NCBI RefSeq assembly: GCF_031323975.1
Contig: NZ_JAVIWS010000001.1
Coordinates: 2,108,001-2,172,000 of the forward strand
Direction of reading: 5' to 3'
Source of the DNA: Escherichia ruysiae
Lineage (GTDB): Bacteria > Pseudomonadota > Gammaproteobacteria > Enterobacterales > Enterobacteriaceae
Length of the DNA stretch: 64,000 nt
Both the position numbers and the translations under genes were made by a program. Of this stretch, positions 30,488-39,317 are shown one piece after another. The stretch's first letter is position 1; each line of letters begins with the position of its first letter. A model generated the notes under the pieces. That model was not told the DNA's origin. It searched no databases and saw only the letters and a program-made list of their open reading frames with translations.

Positions 30488-31233
30488 AGATGCTGCCGGA
30501 AAAATGTCACGGCGGTATCTAACGCCTCAGGTGTAATACGGTGGCGCACGCCTGGCTGCCATGAACAGGTTAACTGTTTATCCCGTCCCGTTTCTTTTAA
30601 TGCCTGCTGCAAACGTAGTGATTCGTCGGCAGGCACGACGTCGTCGTCAAGGCCATGCCACAGCAGGAGCGGCCTGTCCCCGAGTTGTTCCAGGTGGTTT
30701 GTTGCTTCCCACTCCAACAGTGGCGCGATAATGTTATTAAATTCATTCTGCTGTGCTGCGGTTTCGGGTATTAGCGGCGGAAACAGAGAACGGGCAAGCG
30801 ATGAGAAATAGCCCGATCCCATCATGCTGGCGGTACATTTCACCGTGGGGTGGCGAGCGGCAATCCCCAGCGCCGTCATCGCGCCCATCGATGCGCCACC
30901 AACCGCCAGGCGTTCATCAAGCAGCCATTTTTCTTCGGCTATTGCCGCACGTAAGGTAGTGAATTCCTGCATACTTTGTAGCAAGATTTGCCAGAATTGA
31001 TTTAACCGTCGCGGTGCGTCGCCACTAAAACGGCTACCGTGATCGGGCGCATCCGGCATAATCACCCGCAAACCAGCCTGTGCCAACGCGACGGCAAAAT
31101 AGCTATACACCAGGCTGGATGAAGTAAAACCGTGATAAAAAATCACGCATGGTAACGGTGTTTCTTTTTGCCCTGTGGGATAAGCGTGAAGAACGGGAAT
31201 ATCTGCCAGCACGCGCGATTCTAATTCAATCAT
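30484..31233 (-). CDS. yjfP: Alpha/beta-hydrolase carboxylesterase YjfP
   Basis: A 249-residue esterase. The oxyanion region is YHGFTSSS near residue 33 and the nucleophile Ser115 lies in GGASMGAMT. Asp in [11 protein letters not shown] and His near 233 (VRHRIT) probably complete the triad. K-12 YjfP hydrolyses short acyl esters and has been implicated in deacylating sugars. It is divergent from bsmA. Confidence 0.93.
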   Translation of the reverse strand: MIELESRVLADIPVLHAYPTGQKETPLPCVIFYHGFTSSSLVYSYFAVALAQAGLRVIMPDAPDHGSRFSGDAPRRLNQFWQILLQSMQEFTTLRAAIAEEKWLLDERLAVGGASMGAMTALGIAARHPTVKCTASMMGSGYFSSLARSLFPPLIPETAAQQNEFNNIIAPLLEWEATNHLEQLGDRPLLLWHGLDDDVVPADESLRLQQALKETGRDKQLTCSWQPGVRHRITPEALDTAVTFFRQHL

Positions 31234-31414
31234 CTATTTCTCCTTTGGGTCTGGTATGACATGAACAAATCCTTAGCACAAGTTTCTGCTGGCAGTATTA
31301 GTTCATAATGTTGAGATGTGGATTACGCTTTCGCTAAGTTTTCATTCGAAAATCGCGTACCAGGTAACAATTCGGGAACATTCCCCCAAAGTTAAATTAA
31401 TAAGGCACTACACT

Positions 31415-31744
31415 ATGGTTAGCAGGAAACGTAATAGCGTTATTTCCCGGTTTGCCAGTTTATTATTGGTGTTGATGTTAAGCGCCTGTAGCGCACTGCA
31501 AGGTACGCCACAGCCAGCGCCGCCAGTAACGGATCATCCGCAAGAGATTCGCCGCGACCAAACCCAGGGGTTGCAGCGAATAGGTAGCGTAAGCACGATG
31601 GTTCGGGGCTCTCCGGATGACGCATTAGCAGAAATCAGAGCGAAAGCTGTCGCTGCAAAAGCTGATTATTACGTTGTCGTCATGGTGGATGAAACCATCG
31701 TGACAGGACAGTGGTATTCACAAGCCATTTTATACTCTAAATAA
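31415..31744 (+). CDS. bsmA: Biofilm/stress lipoprotein BsmA (YjfO), DUF1471
   Basis: A 109-residue lipoprotein. The signal ends in the lipobox LMLSAC (Cys near residue 25), so it should be anchored in the outer membrane. A Pro-rich linker and one YhcN/DUF1471 domain follow (LQRIGSVSTM, KADYYVVVMV). In K-12 it affects biofilm formation and peroxide/acid stress. The final codons and stop lie inside an ERIC element. The inner ATG (MVSRKRN) was chosen to match K-12. Confidence 0.94.
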   Translation: MVSRKRNSVISRFASLLLVLMLSACSALQGTPQPAPPVTDHPQEIRRDQTQGLQRIGSVSTMVRGSPDDALAEIRAKAVAAKADYYVVVMVDETIVTGQWYSQAILYSK

Positions 31745-31857
31745 TTCGAGTTGCAGGAAGACGACAAGCGAGTGAATCCCCAGGAGCTTACATAAGTAAG
31801 TGACTGGGGTGAGTGAACGCAGGCGCAGCACATGCAACTTGAAGTATGACGAGTATA
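31731..31857. repeat. ERIC (IRU) element, 127 bp
   Basis: Terminal inverted repeats TATACTC / GAGTATA bound exactly 127 bases, the ERIC consensus length. The central palindrome is the well-known ERIC core: GTGAATCCCCAGGAGC, TTACATAAGTAAGTGACTGG and GGTGAG, the sequences used for ERIC-PCR priming. The left end overlaps the last four codons plus stop of bsmA. Confidence 0.95.
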
Positions 31858-32017
31858 TACCGTAAATAAATCAGACAACTTACATAGCCAGCTTTACATT
31901 GCTTTGCGTCCCTATGCGTTTACCTGTGCACAATAAATTACCGGCTGGAAGCTCGGGCGTTTATTACCGCGATGGAATGCCCTGCATCATGTGGGGAAAC
32001 GAAAAATGGAGCTGACG

Positions 32018-32293
32018 ATGAAACAATTACTTGCCTCACCCTCGCTACAATTAGTGACTTATCCTGCGAGCGCCACGGCACAGTCTGCAGAATTCGCCAG
32101 TGCTGACTGCGTGACGGGCCTGAATGAAATAGGTCAGATCTCGGTTAACAATATTTCAGGGGATCCGCAGGACGTGGAACGTATCGTGGCGTTAAAGGCC
32201 GATGAACAGGGGGCATCATGGTATCGCATTATTACCATGTACGAAGACCAGCAGCCCGATAACTGGCGCGTACAGGCGATACTGTATGCATGA
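32018..32293 (+). CDS. yjfN: Small DUF1471 protein YjfN
   Basis: A 91-residue YhcN-family protein. The N-terminus MKQLLASPSLQLVTYPASATAQS looks like a weak signal sequence. The domain shows NEIGQISVNN and GASWYRIITMYED. In E. coli YjfN has been reported to activate the periplasmic protease DegP. The ATG after GGAGCTGACG was chosen. It is placed after the ERIC element and before REP repeats. Confidence 0.9.
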   Translation: MKQLLASPSLQLVTYPASATAQSAEFASADCVTGLNEIGQISVNNISGDPQDVERIVALKADEQGASWYRIITMYEDQQPDNWRVQAILYA

Positions 32294-32317
32294 ATGTCAT
32301 CAACATCGAATAAACAA

Positions 32318-32391
32318 TGCCGGATGCGGCGCCTGCGCCTTATCCGGCCTACAGATCCTAAGATAAGACGCGCCAGCGTCGTATCAGGCGT
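32318..32391. repeat. REP elements between yjfN and aidB
   Basis: One full REP unit at about 32318-32354 (GCCGGATGCGGCG, then CGCCTTATCCGGCCTACAG). A second partial unit lies at about 32365-32391 (AAGACGCGCCAGCGTCGTAT). Both lie between the convergent stops of yjfN and aidB. Confidence 0.88.
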
Positions 32392-32397
32392 ACTCGC

Positions 32398-34023
32398 TTA
32401 CAAAAACACGCCTCCCGTCGCCCGCAGTAATAAATCATTCTGGATCTGCTCTGACACCCGCACGCCACCGCGCGTATCTAACATTATCTGACACCACGCC
32501 TGTGCCATTGGCGGTGAAGCATATTTCAACATTTGTGCGCCGCAACCCAGCAGGAATAGCTGATGAGTGATCTCTCGCCCAAGCTCTTCAGTAGGTTTGC
32601 GCAGTTGCTGCTGTAATCGACGAACCGCACGATCAAAATAACGATCTTGCCCTTTCACTTCCATAAACGCTTCCGACAGTAAGTCGTATACGCCCGCCTG
32701 CTTATTGAGAACGCGCAGCACATCCAGACACATGATGTTGCCAGAACCTTCCCAAATACTGTTTACCGGCATCTCCCGATAAAGACGCGGCAGCTCGCTC
32801 TCCTCGCAATAGCCAATTCCGCCCAGCACTTCCATCGCTTCAGCCACAAACGGAATACCACTTTTGCAAATCACAAACTTCGCCGTTGGGGTGAATAAGC
32901 GCGCCCACAGGGCTTCTTTGGCATCGGCGCGTCGATCCCACGCCCGCGCCAGACGAAACAGCAATGCCGTTTGCCCTTCAAGCTGAAGCGCCATACGACT
33001 TAAGACATGACGCATCAGAGGCTGTTGGATCAATGGATTACCAAAAACATGGCGTTGATGTGCATGATAAATCGCCAGCGAGAATGCACGGCGCATCATG
33101 GCATGGCTACCCAGGGCGCAATCAAAACGCGTCATCCCGCCCATTTTCAGGATCAGGCGAATACCTTCTCCTTCCTGCCCCAACAACCAGCCAATGGCGT
33201 CCTGAAACTCCACTTCGCAACTGGCGTTAGAGCGATTACCCAGCTTATCTTTCAGCCGCTCGAGGCGAATCGCATTGCGTTGCCCGTCAGGCAAAAATCG
33301 CGGCACAAAAAAGCAGGACAGACCGCCCGTGGTCTGCGCCAGCACCAGATGCGCATCGCTTTGCGGCACCGAGAAAAACCATTTATGCCCCACCAGCCGA
33401 TAAGAGCCATCTTCCAGACGCTCTGCCCGTGTGGTATTGCTCATAACATCAGAGCCGCCCTGCTTTTCCGTCATGCCCATGCCAATCAACAAACCGCGTT
33501 TTTGCCCGCCTGGCAATAAGTGGGAATCGTAGCGATCGCTCAACAGTGGCGTGGTCCAGTCCTGAAACGGCGCGGGTAGCATCTGTAACAACAATGGCGT
33601 GGCGGCAAAGGTCATCGTTATCGGGCATAACGACCCAGCCTCAACCTGCGCATGTAACATGAAACGCGCCGCCCGCGCCACAAATGCGCCGGAGCGAGCG
33701 TCTTCTTCCCAGGCCAGATTGTGTACCCGATTAGTACATAGCGCCTGCATCAGCAGGTGCCATGCAGGATGAAAACGCACATCGTCCAGACGGCGCCCCT
33801 GCGCGTCATAGCGCAACAATTCAGGCGGATTCACATTTGCCAGCCGCCCCAGTTCAAGGGATTCAGCCGTTCCTAACTGCTGACCAATACTGGCAAGAAA
33901 ATCGCTATCCCAGCCAGCACCTTCACGCGTTACCGCTTCACAGAGCGCGCCATCAGACAGGTATAAGTTGCTGTTATTTAATGGTATAGGTTGATTGAAA
34001 ACGGTGTGAGTTTGCCAGTGCAC
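32398..34023 (-). CDS. aidB: Acyl-CoA dehydrogenase-like DNA alkylation-response protein AidB
   Basis: A 541-residue flavoprotein of the acyl-CoA dehydrogenase fold with a C-terminal DNA-binding extension. It is induced by Ada during alkylation and is thought to shield DNA or destroy alkylators. Motifs include GMGMTEKQGGSDV near residues 182-194 and EVLGGIGYCEESELPRLYREM near 413-433. The start is GTG (34021-34023), as in K-12. The last residues (GGVFL) differ from the K-12 ending I remember (GGVCV). Confidence 0.97.
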   Translation of the reverse strand: MHWQTHTVFNQPIPLNNSNLYLSDGALCEAVTREGAGWDSDFLASIGQQLGTAESLELGRLANVNPPELLRYDAQGRRLDDVRFHPAWHLLMQALCTNRVHNLAWEEDARSGAFVARAARFMLHAQVEAGSLCPITMTFAATPLLLQMLPAPFQDWTTPLLSDRYDSHLLPGGQKRGLLIGMGMTEKQGGSDVMSNTTRAERLEDGSYRLVGHKWFFSVPQSDAHLVLAQTTGGLSCFFVPRFLPDGQRNAIRLERLKDKLGNRSNASCEVEFQDAIGWLLGQEGEGIRLILKMGGMTRFDCALGSHAMMRRAFSLAIYHAHQRHVFGNPLIQQPLMRHVLSRMALQLEGQTALLFRLARAWDRRADAKEALWARLFTPTAKFVICKSGIPFVAEAMEVLGGIGYCEESELPRLYREMPVNSIWEGSGNIMCLDVLRVLNKQAGVYDLLSEAFMEVKGQDRYFDRAVRRLQQQLRKPTEELGREITHQLFLLGCGAQMLKYASPPMAQAWCQIMLDTRGGVRVSEQIQNDLLLRATGGVFL

Positions 34024-34106
34024 TGTGTCTCCCTCCATCAATGGCAGTCACCATTAGTATGGTCACTGCCACGGATTCCTGACAGAAAGAGATTGCTAAA
34101 ACATTC

Positions 34107-35270
34107 TTAACCCGCAATGTAATGCGGAACAAAACGCGAAGTGTCTTTAGTGATCAGCGTGTTATCTTCGCGAATACCCATTCCGCACGCTTCATCATCG
34201 ACAATCCAGCTACCAATCAGCGTGTAGCTATCGCCAAAACGCGGCAGCGGTTGAAATGCCTGGTAGATCATCGGTTCATCGGCGTAATCACCATCAGCAT
34301 GGTCAACGACATCATTCTGACCGTTGAAAATGGTGACGTTGCCGCCTTCGCGCGAGTAGATCGGTTTACGCACATAGCTTTCGCCAGCGGCAATCTGCGG
34401 TTTTTCGCCCTCAAACCAGGATGCAAGAAGGTTAGGATGACCAGGGAAGAAGCGCCAAAGCAACGGCATTAACCCTTTATTGCTCAATATGCTTTTCCAT
34501 AGCGGCTCCACCCATTGCTCACGGCGCTTGCGCAGCAGAGGACCGTTATCGTCACGCATCATCCACTCCAGCGGATACAGCTTAAATGCACGCTGGATGA
34601 CGTTATCATCAAGATCGGTCAGCACGCCGCCGACGCCCAGGCCAAGATCTTCAATGTAGATAAACCGCGACTCCTGCCCTGCCTGCTGGGCGCAGTCCTG
34701 CAAGTACAGCACGGTACTCCTGTCTTCATCGGTGTCCTGACAGCAGCAAAAATAAAACGGCTCCCGACTGTAAAGTTCACTAAAGCGCGAGATGAGGCGT
34801 TCCTGAATGGCATTGTACTGATCGGCGTCACGTGGAATAACGCCGCTGCGCCGCGCATCCTCCAGCCATAGCCACTGGAAATATGCCGACTCATACAACG
34901 AAGTCGGCGTATCGGCGTTGTACTCAAGCAGCTTCACCGGCGCATTACCACACCAGGCAAAATCCATCCGACCATACAGCGAAGGATCGCGCGCCCGCCA
35001 GCTTTCAGCAATCACATCCCAGTACAACGGCGGGATCGCCAGTTGCGTCAGGATCTGTTCATCTTTAACCGCACGATCCACCACCTCAAGGCACATCTGA
35101 TGTAACTCTGCGGTTGGTTTTTCGATCTGCTCTTCAATCTGGCGCAGAGTAAAGCGATAGGCTCGACTCTCATCCCAATAGATCTCATTATCGATGATAT
35201 GAAAGTCGAAACCGTTGTCGGCGGCGATCTGGTCAAGATCCTGCCGCACAGGGACGTTATGTCTCAGCAT
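34107..35270 (-). CDS. yjfC: ATP-grasp glutathionylspermidine-synthase-like ligase YjfC
   Basis: A 387-residue ATP-grasp protein related to the synthetase half of glutathionylspermidine synthase (GspS). Visible conserved parts are LLEYNADTPTSLYESAYFQW near 115-134 and YVRKPIYSREGGNV near 310, the nucleotide/Mg-binding region. It lacks the N-terminal amidase of GspS. It is the last gene of yjfIJKLMC and follows yjfM by two bases. It probably joins an amine to a peptide or protein carboxylate; the substrate is unknown. Confidence 0.9.
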   Translation of the reverse strand: MLRHNVPVRQDLDQIAADNGFDFHIIDNEIYWDESRAYRFTLRQIEEQIEKPTAELHQMCLEVVDRAVKDEQILTQLAIPPLYWDVIAESWRARDPSLYGRMDFAWCGNAPVKLLEYNADTPTSLYESAYFQWLWLEDARRSGVIPRDADQYNAIQERLISRFSELYSREPFYFCCCQDTDEDRSTVLYLQDCAQQAGQESRFIYIEDLGLGVGGVLTDLDDNVIQRAFKLYPLEWMMRDDNGPLLRKRREQWVEPLWKSILSNKGLMPLLWRFFPGHPNLLASWFEGEKPQIAAGESYVRKPIYSREGGNVTIFNGQNDVVDHADGDYADEPMIYQAFQPLPRFGDSYTLIGSWIVDDEACGMGIREDNTLITKDTSRFVPHYIAG

Positions 35271-35272
35271 GA

Positions 35273-35911
35273 TTAGCCTCCCCAATGCCCACGGGCGCTG
35301 GAGGAGCGACCATAGCCGCCGCGCGAAACCGTTGAGGCTTTTCTGGTGGTAAAGCTGCCCGAGGAGTAAGACTCTTTTTTGCCAGAACCGGAGCGCCAGG
35401 AGTAATCACCGGAAGTGTTGCGCCAGACGGGGCGCGAAGCAAAAGAGGAACCGCCGCTGTTATAAACAAACTGCTCATCGCGATCTTTACGAATAACCCG
35501 GCTTAATAAAAATCCAGATATTACCGGGATCCAACTCTGTTCAACGTTGTCGTAGTAACAATTTTCATACTTAGACTGACAATTCTGCTGAGTCATATTC
35601 TTCGGAACATCGGCATAAAACGCCGCTTTGGCGTTGTTCCAGCCATGCGCACAGATATCTGAATTATTACCGTCATCAATACAATCCTGCACAGTCGAGT
35701 AAAACGTTCCGTCGCCGTCGTTATCGACATCGCCGCTATCGGCACAACCTTTCAATACGAAAAAAGCGGCACCGCCCATTAGCGCCAACGTTAAGTATTT
35801 TTGTGCGTAGCGATTGCGACGCGGTTCAAAAGGATTATTCGGTCTACCAATGCGACTGATCGCTCCGTGACCAATTTTACTGTTATTTCTTGATTTGCGT
35901 TTTCTGGCCAT
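35273..35911 (-). CDS. yjfM: DUF1190 envelope protein YjfM
   Basis: A 212-residue protein. A basic N-terminus is followed by a hydrophobic helix near residues 40-55 ending in KGCADSG, which may be a late lipobox or a simple anchor. The exported part has paired cysteines (QDCIDDG, ICAHGWNNA, QNCQSKYENCYYD) and a Ser/Gly/Arg-rich tail ending RGHWGG. The Gly/Ser/Arg tail may be a binding or modification site. Function unknown; context links it to YjfC and the PspA-like YjfJ. Confidence 0.88.
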   Translation of the reverse strand: MARKRKSRNNSKIGHGAISRIGRPNNPFEPRRNRYAQKYLTLALMGGAAFFVLKGCADSGDVDNDGDGTFYSTVQDCIDDGNNSDICAHGWNNAKAAFYADVPKNMTQQNCQSKYENCYYDNVEQSWIPVISGFLLSRVIRKDRDEQFVYNSGGSSFASRPVWRNTSGDYSWRSGSGKKESYSSGSFTTRKASTVSRGGYGRSSSARGHWGG

Positions 35912-35920
35912 GATCGTCCA

Positions 35921-36319
35921 TTACCATGTCATACAAGCTGCGTTAAAAATACCGCCAGCCAGCGCGGCGGTTCCCATAAACATTCCTGCCGCAGTGTTGT
36001 GATTAATAATTTTATCGCTTAATGCCGGCATATAAAGTCTGACGCCAGCAAAAACGAGTAACTGAATTACTAGTGCGATTCCGCCCCAGGCAAAATAATC
36101 TGGAATACTCACCGCATTGATTGCCGCACTGGATAATGGAATAACGTAACCCAACAACGTGCCGCTGAACGCCAGCGACGCCGCAGTGTTATTATTCTTG
36201 ATCAACTGCCATTCATTATGCGGAGTAATTTTGGAATAGATAAAAAGAAAGATAATCACCATAGCTACACCGATAAAAAAATAGGCGCTAAAAGCGAGGA
36301 GTGAATCCAGTATATGCAT
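35921..36319 (-). CDS. yjfL: DUF350 inner-membrane protein YjfL
   Basis: A 132-residue membrane protein with four hydrophobic helices. The family motif NNTAASLAFSGTLLGYVIPL is near residues 43-62 and repeats as NHNTAAGMFMGTAALAGGI near the end, showing internal duplication. A 27-residue N-terminal extension was not used because MHILDSLLAF matches K-12. It sits between yjfM and yjfK in one operon. Confidence 0.9.
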   Translation of the reverse strand: MHILDSLLAFSAYFFIGVAMVIIFLFIYSKITPHNEWQLIKNNNTAASLAFSGTLLGYVIPLSSAAINAVSIPDYFAWGGIALVIQLLVFAGVRLYMPALSDKIINHNTAAGMFMGTAALAGGIFNAACMTW

Positions 36320-36336
36320 TGTAAACGTCCCTGTAA

Positions 36337-36996
36337 TTAACCAATAATATGAAGTGATGTCAGTGGGATATCGACACCCAGCGCGCGAGAAAATAACCAC
36401 TCCGGTTCACCGAGGTCGTTAAAAGATTCCTCACCATTTAACAGCAAATATTCACAGGTATCTTCGGTCACCTGCCGTTGGTAGCCCATGGTAAAATTAT
36501 GCACTTCCCATTTGGCATGGTTTTGATTTTCTACTTTTTCCAGCATGTAAACGGGTTCAATATTTCCCGGTTCTTCACTGTTAAAAAATCGCTGCCAGCA
36601 TTTTTCCTGCCAGTTTAAGGTCATCGCCCCCATCGCTTTGGCGTTGATCGCCTCGCGCCAGTGGCTTTCTTTGCTGATACCGTAGCTCTCTTCATAGACA
36701 AAGAGCTTGATATCATCAATGTCATCAATATCTTCGCCGCCGGTGGTGTTGATTTGCAGAAATTCATCGCCGGAAGTGTAATAGCGAAAAATCTGACTAC
36801 CGCCGCCCAGATCGATGCGGCTGACGGCAGCCACGGTATATTCTTCACCCGGTAACTCGATCAGCAATGCCTCTTCCAGCAAACGAAACGCTAACGTGTC
36901 GAGCGTAAAGCCACTATTGAGGTGGAGTCCCAGCGGACCACGATTAATAGCAGGCTTATCATCCTTGCCAAACAGGCGCTGGAAAAAACCAGACAT
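36337..36996 (-). CDS. yjfK: DUF2491 protein YjfK
   Basis: A 219-residue soluble, acidic protein with no signal peptide. DUF2491 members occur almost only next to PspA-like and ATP-grasp genes, as here. No catalytic motif is recognised. It may be a cytoplasmic partner or substrate of YjfC. Confidence 0.88.
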   Translation of the reverse strand: MSGFFQRLFGKDDKPAINRGPLGLHLNSGFTLDTLAFRLLEEALLIELPGEEYTVAAVSRIDLGGGSQIFRYYTSGDEFLQINTTGGEDIDDIDDIKLFVYEESYGISKESHWREAINAKAMGAMTLNWQEKCWQRFFNSEEPGNIEPVYMLEKVENQNHAKWEVHNFTMGYQRQVTEDTCEYLLLNGEESFNDLGEPEWLFSRALGVDIPLTSLHIIG

Positions 36997-37046
36997 ATTT
37001 TATCCTTAAAATAGTTGCCTGCCTTGCAGTGAGGCTGGCAAAAAAA

Positions 37047-37745
37047 TTACTCACCCTGTTGGCGTTGCAGTCTTGCCAGCACATCCTGGGCACTGCTTTT
37101 ATTGGTGCCGCCAATTCCGGCTTCCGCCAGCTTTTCATCGAGGTCGCGACCGTCTGCGACTTTCTCCAGCTGTGCGGCAGCATCCAGACGAGCCTGACGT
37201 TCGGCCTGACGCGTTTGCAGGCGTTTTAAGGATTCTGCCGCTGTCGAAACGCTGGAAGACGCGCCAACTGTAGATGTCGTCACAGCCTGCTGCGCACGTT
37301 GCATAGCTTCAGTGGCCTTAACAACTTCCATTTGCTGCTCAAACTGAGCGATACGCTGTGCCGTCGCCGCAACCGCTTTTTCCACGCCATCGCGGGAAAC
37401 TTCCAGATTCGACAATACTTGTTCTTCAGCGGTAATAAGATTCTCAAGACGCGCGATTTCTTCAGCAACTTCATTAATCAACGATGGATTAACGTTCTTA
37501 CTTAACGCTTCCAGCGCACGGGCTTCCAGACCCGCTTTACGTGCACGTAAGTCTTTCAGTTTGTCGTTGCTTAATTTCACTCGTGCCAGCAGATCGACGC
37601 GAGATTTCCCGGCTTTATCCAGTTCAGCTTTAGCGTCGCGAATATGTTGTTCCAGCATCCGCACACCCTGGGTTTCTTCAATGGACTCTTCCGCCTGCGC
37701 GATAAATGATTTACCCAGCGTAAATAAACTTTTTAAAATCCCCAT
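37047..37745 (-). CDS. yjfJ: PspA/IM30-family protein YjfJ
   Basis: A 232-residue, almost entirely alpha-helical coiled-coil protein of the PspA/Vipp1 (ESCRT-III-like) family. It starts MGILKSLFTLGKSFIAQAEESIEE; long heptad-rich helices cover about residues 25-150. Family members coat and repair the inner membrane. It lies second in the module, after yjfI. Confidence 0.92.
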   Translation of the reverse strand: MGILKSLFTLGKSFIAQAEESIEETQGVRMLEQHIRDAKAELDKAGKSRVDLLARVKLSNDKLKDLRARKAGLEARALEALSKNVNPSLINEVAEEIARLENLITAEEQVLSNLEVSRDGVEKAVAATAQRIAQFEQQMEVVKATEAMQRAQQAVTTSTVGASSSVSTAAESLKRLQTRQAERQARLDAAAQLEKVADGRDLDEKLAEAGIGGTNKSSAQDVLARLQRQQGE

Positions 37746-37763
37746 AAATACGAATCCTTGTAA

Positions 37764-38165
37764 TTAGTGTGAATATTCTTCAGTAATTTCAGCCAGATCC
37801 AATGCGTTATCCACCAGCGTGGTTATCTCCAGCAGGATGTCGTCAAGGGAAGATTTAAGCGATAACGCCCCGAAAACAATGTAATACTCTTCCTGTTGCA
37901 CGCTGGAGATTCCTACCGATGACAACGGCATCATCTTCTGATTTCTTAATAAGAAGGTATTAAATTCATCTGGATTGCTGATACTACTTACCGGACAAAT
38001 AAAGGTTTCGATAATCATTTGGCGGGAAGTAAAAAGAATATTGATTTGCAAATCGCCATAATCATTCATTTTAATAATTAATGCGTTCTCGCTATTTGTT
38101 ACATCAATATTTTGTTCAGGTACAGTTTGCAGCGCCGTCGCCAGCACCAACGGATTCCATGTCAT
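37764..38165 (-). CDS. yjfI: DUF2170 protein YjfI
   Basis: A 133-residue soluble protein, first in yjfIJKLMC. No signal, membrane helix or known catalytic motif is visible. It follows rlmB after a terminator-like hairpin, so the module probably has its own promoter in the AT-rich 38166-38250 gap. Confidence 0.88.
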   Translation of the reverse strand: MTWNPLVLATALQTVPEQNIDVTNSENALIIKMNDYGDLQINILFTSRQMIIETFICPVSSISNPDEFNTFLLRNQKMMPLSSVGISSVQQEEYYIVFGALSLKSSLDDILLEITTLVDNALDLAEITEEYSH

Positions 38166-38250
38166 ATATTATTCCATATAGATTAAATTTAATTATTAAT
38201 AAAATGAATATTCATAGAGCGTAATTATCTTACCAGCTATAGATAAAAAA

Positions 38251-38272
38251 AACCATCCAAATATGGATGGTT
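38251..38272 (-). terminator. Terminator after rlmB
   Basis: Stem AACCATCCA / TGGATGGTT flanked by an A-run on the left (the U-tract for leftward rlmB transcripts) and a T-run on the right. It sits 19 bases past the rlmB stop. Confidence 0.88.
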
Positions 38273-38290
38273 TTTTATAATTCAGAGAAA

Positions 38291-39022
38291 TTAGCTACGC
38301 TGGCGAACTGCTTCAAATAAGCAAATTCCGGTCGCAACCGAAACGTTCAGGGAAGAAACGCTACCTGCCATCGGAATACTAATCAGTTCATCGCAATGTT
38401 CACGGGTCAGGCGACGCATACCTTCACCTTCCGCGCCCATCACCAGCGCCAGGCACCCGGTCATTTTGCTCTGATAAAGCGTATGATCCGCTTCACCTGC
38501 CGTACCGACGATCCAGATATTCTCTTCCTGCAACATACGCATAGTGCGCGCCAGGTTAGTCACCCGAATCAGCGGAACGCTTTCTGCCGCACCACAGGCC
38601 ACTTTTTTCGCCGTGGCGTTGAGTTGAGCGGAGCGATCTTTCGGCACAATCACTGCATGAACGCCAGCGGCATCCGCGCTACGCAGGCACGCACCAAGGT
38701 TATGCGGATCGGTTACGCCGTCGAGGATCAACAGGAACGGCTGATCGAGCGAAGCAATCAGATCTGGCAGATCGTTTTCCTGATACTGCCGTCCTGGCTT
38801 CACACGGGCGATAATGCCCTGATGCACGGCACCGTCGCTTTTCTCGTCGAGATATTGGCGGTTTGCCAGCTGGATAACCACGCCCTGGGACTCAAGGGCG
38901 TGAATCAGCGGCAACAGACGTTTATCTTCACGGCCTTTTAAAATAAAGACTTCCTGAAAACGTTCAGGGGCGCGCTCCAGCAGGGCCTGCACTGCGTGGA
39001 TGCCGTAAATCATTTCGCTCAT
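38291..39022 (-). CDS. rlmB: 23S rRNA Gm2251 2'-O-methyltransferase RlmB
   Basis: A 243-residue SpoU/TrmD (SPOUT) methyltransferase that methylates G2251 in the 23S P-loop. The three SpoU motifs are visible: [19 protein letters not shown] near 98-116, [14 protein letters not shown] near 194-207 and [23 protein letters not shown] near 217-239, the knot. It is part of nsrR-rnr-rlmB. Confidence 0.98.
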   Translation of the reverse strand: MSEMIYGIHAVQALLERAPERFQEVFILKGREDKRLLPLIHALESQGVVIQLANRQYLDEKSDGAVHQGIIARVKPGRQYQENDLPDLIASLDQPFLLILDGVTDPHNLGACLRSADAAGVHAVIVPKDRSAQLNATAKKVACGAAESVPLIRVTNLARTMRMLQEENIWIVGTAGEADHTLYQSKMTGCLALVMGAEGEGMRRLTREHCDELISIPMAGSVSSLNVSVATGICLFEAVRQRS

Positions 39023-39317
39023 TAATGTACTCGTTGTTTACGTTTTGCCTGATGCGCTACGCTTATCTGGCCTACGGATAATTCACCCTCTTCTTTTTGA
39101 AGAGAGCGAGATTGCTGACAAACAAGTTCACTCGTTAACGTGGGCACGGTTTTCTCCCCCTGGAAGGCGAATGGGCCCAGGTGAGGGCAATTATACGCGC
39201 CAGTGCTGGCCTGTTCCCCTCACCCTAACCCTCTCCCCAAAGGGGCGAGGGGACTGTCCGAGTGAATTTTTGCGTTGGTCATAATACTAACCCTCTTCTG
39301 TTTGAAGAGGGTTATGA
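39023..39317. repeat. Repeat-rich spacer between rnr and rlmB
   Basis: No gene is seen in these 295 bases. They hold a REP unit (39047-39077), a TCCCCTC/GAGGGGA imperfect palindrome (39215-39253) of the CCCTCACCCTAACCCTC type found at many enterobacterial intergenic sites, and a perfect 10-base hairpin AACCCTCTTC/GAAGAGGGTT (39289-39313) just after rnr. A near copy of the last (CCCTCTTC...GAAGAG) lies at 39088-39105. Confidence 0.75.

Noticed and set aside
31415..32293. bsmA and yjfN as a toxin-antitoxin pair
   Set aside because: Both are exported YhcN-family proteins, separated by an ERIC element and not overlapping; no toxin or antitoxin motif is seen.
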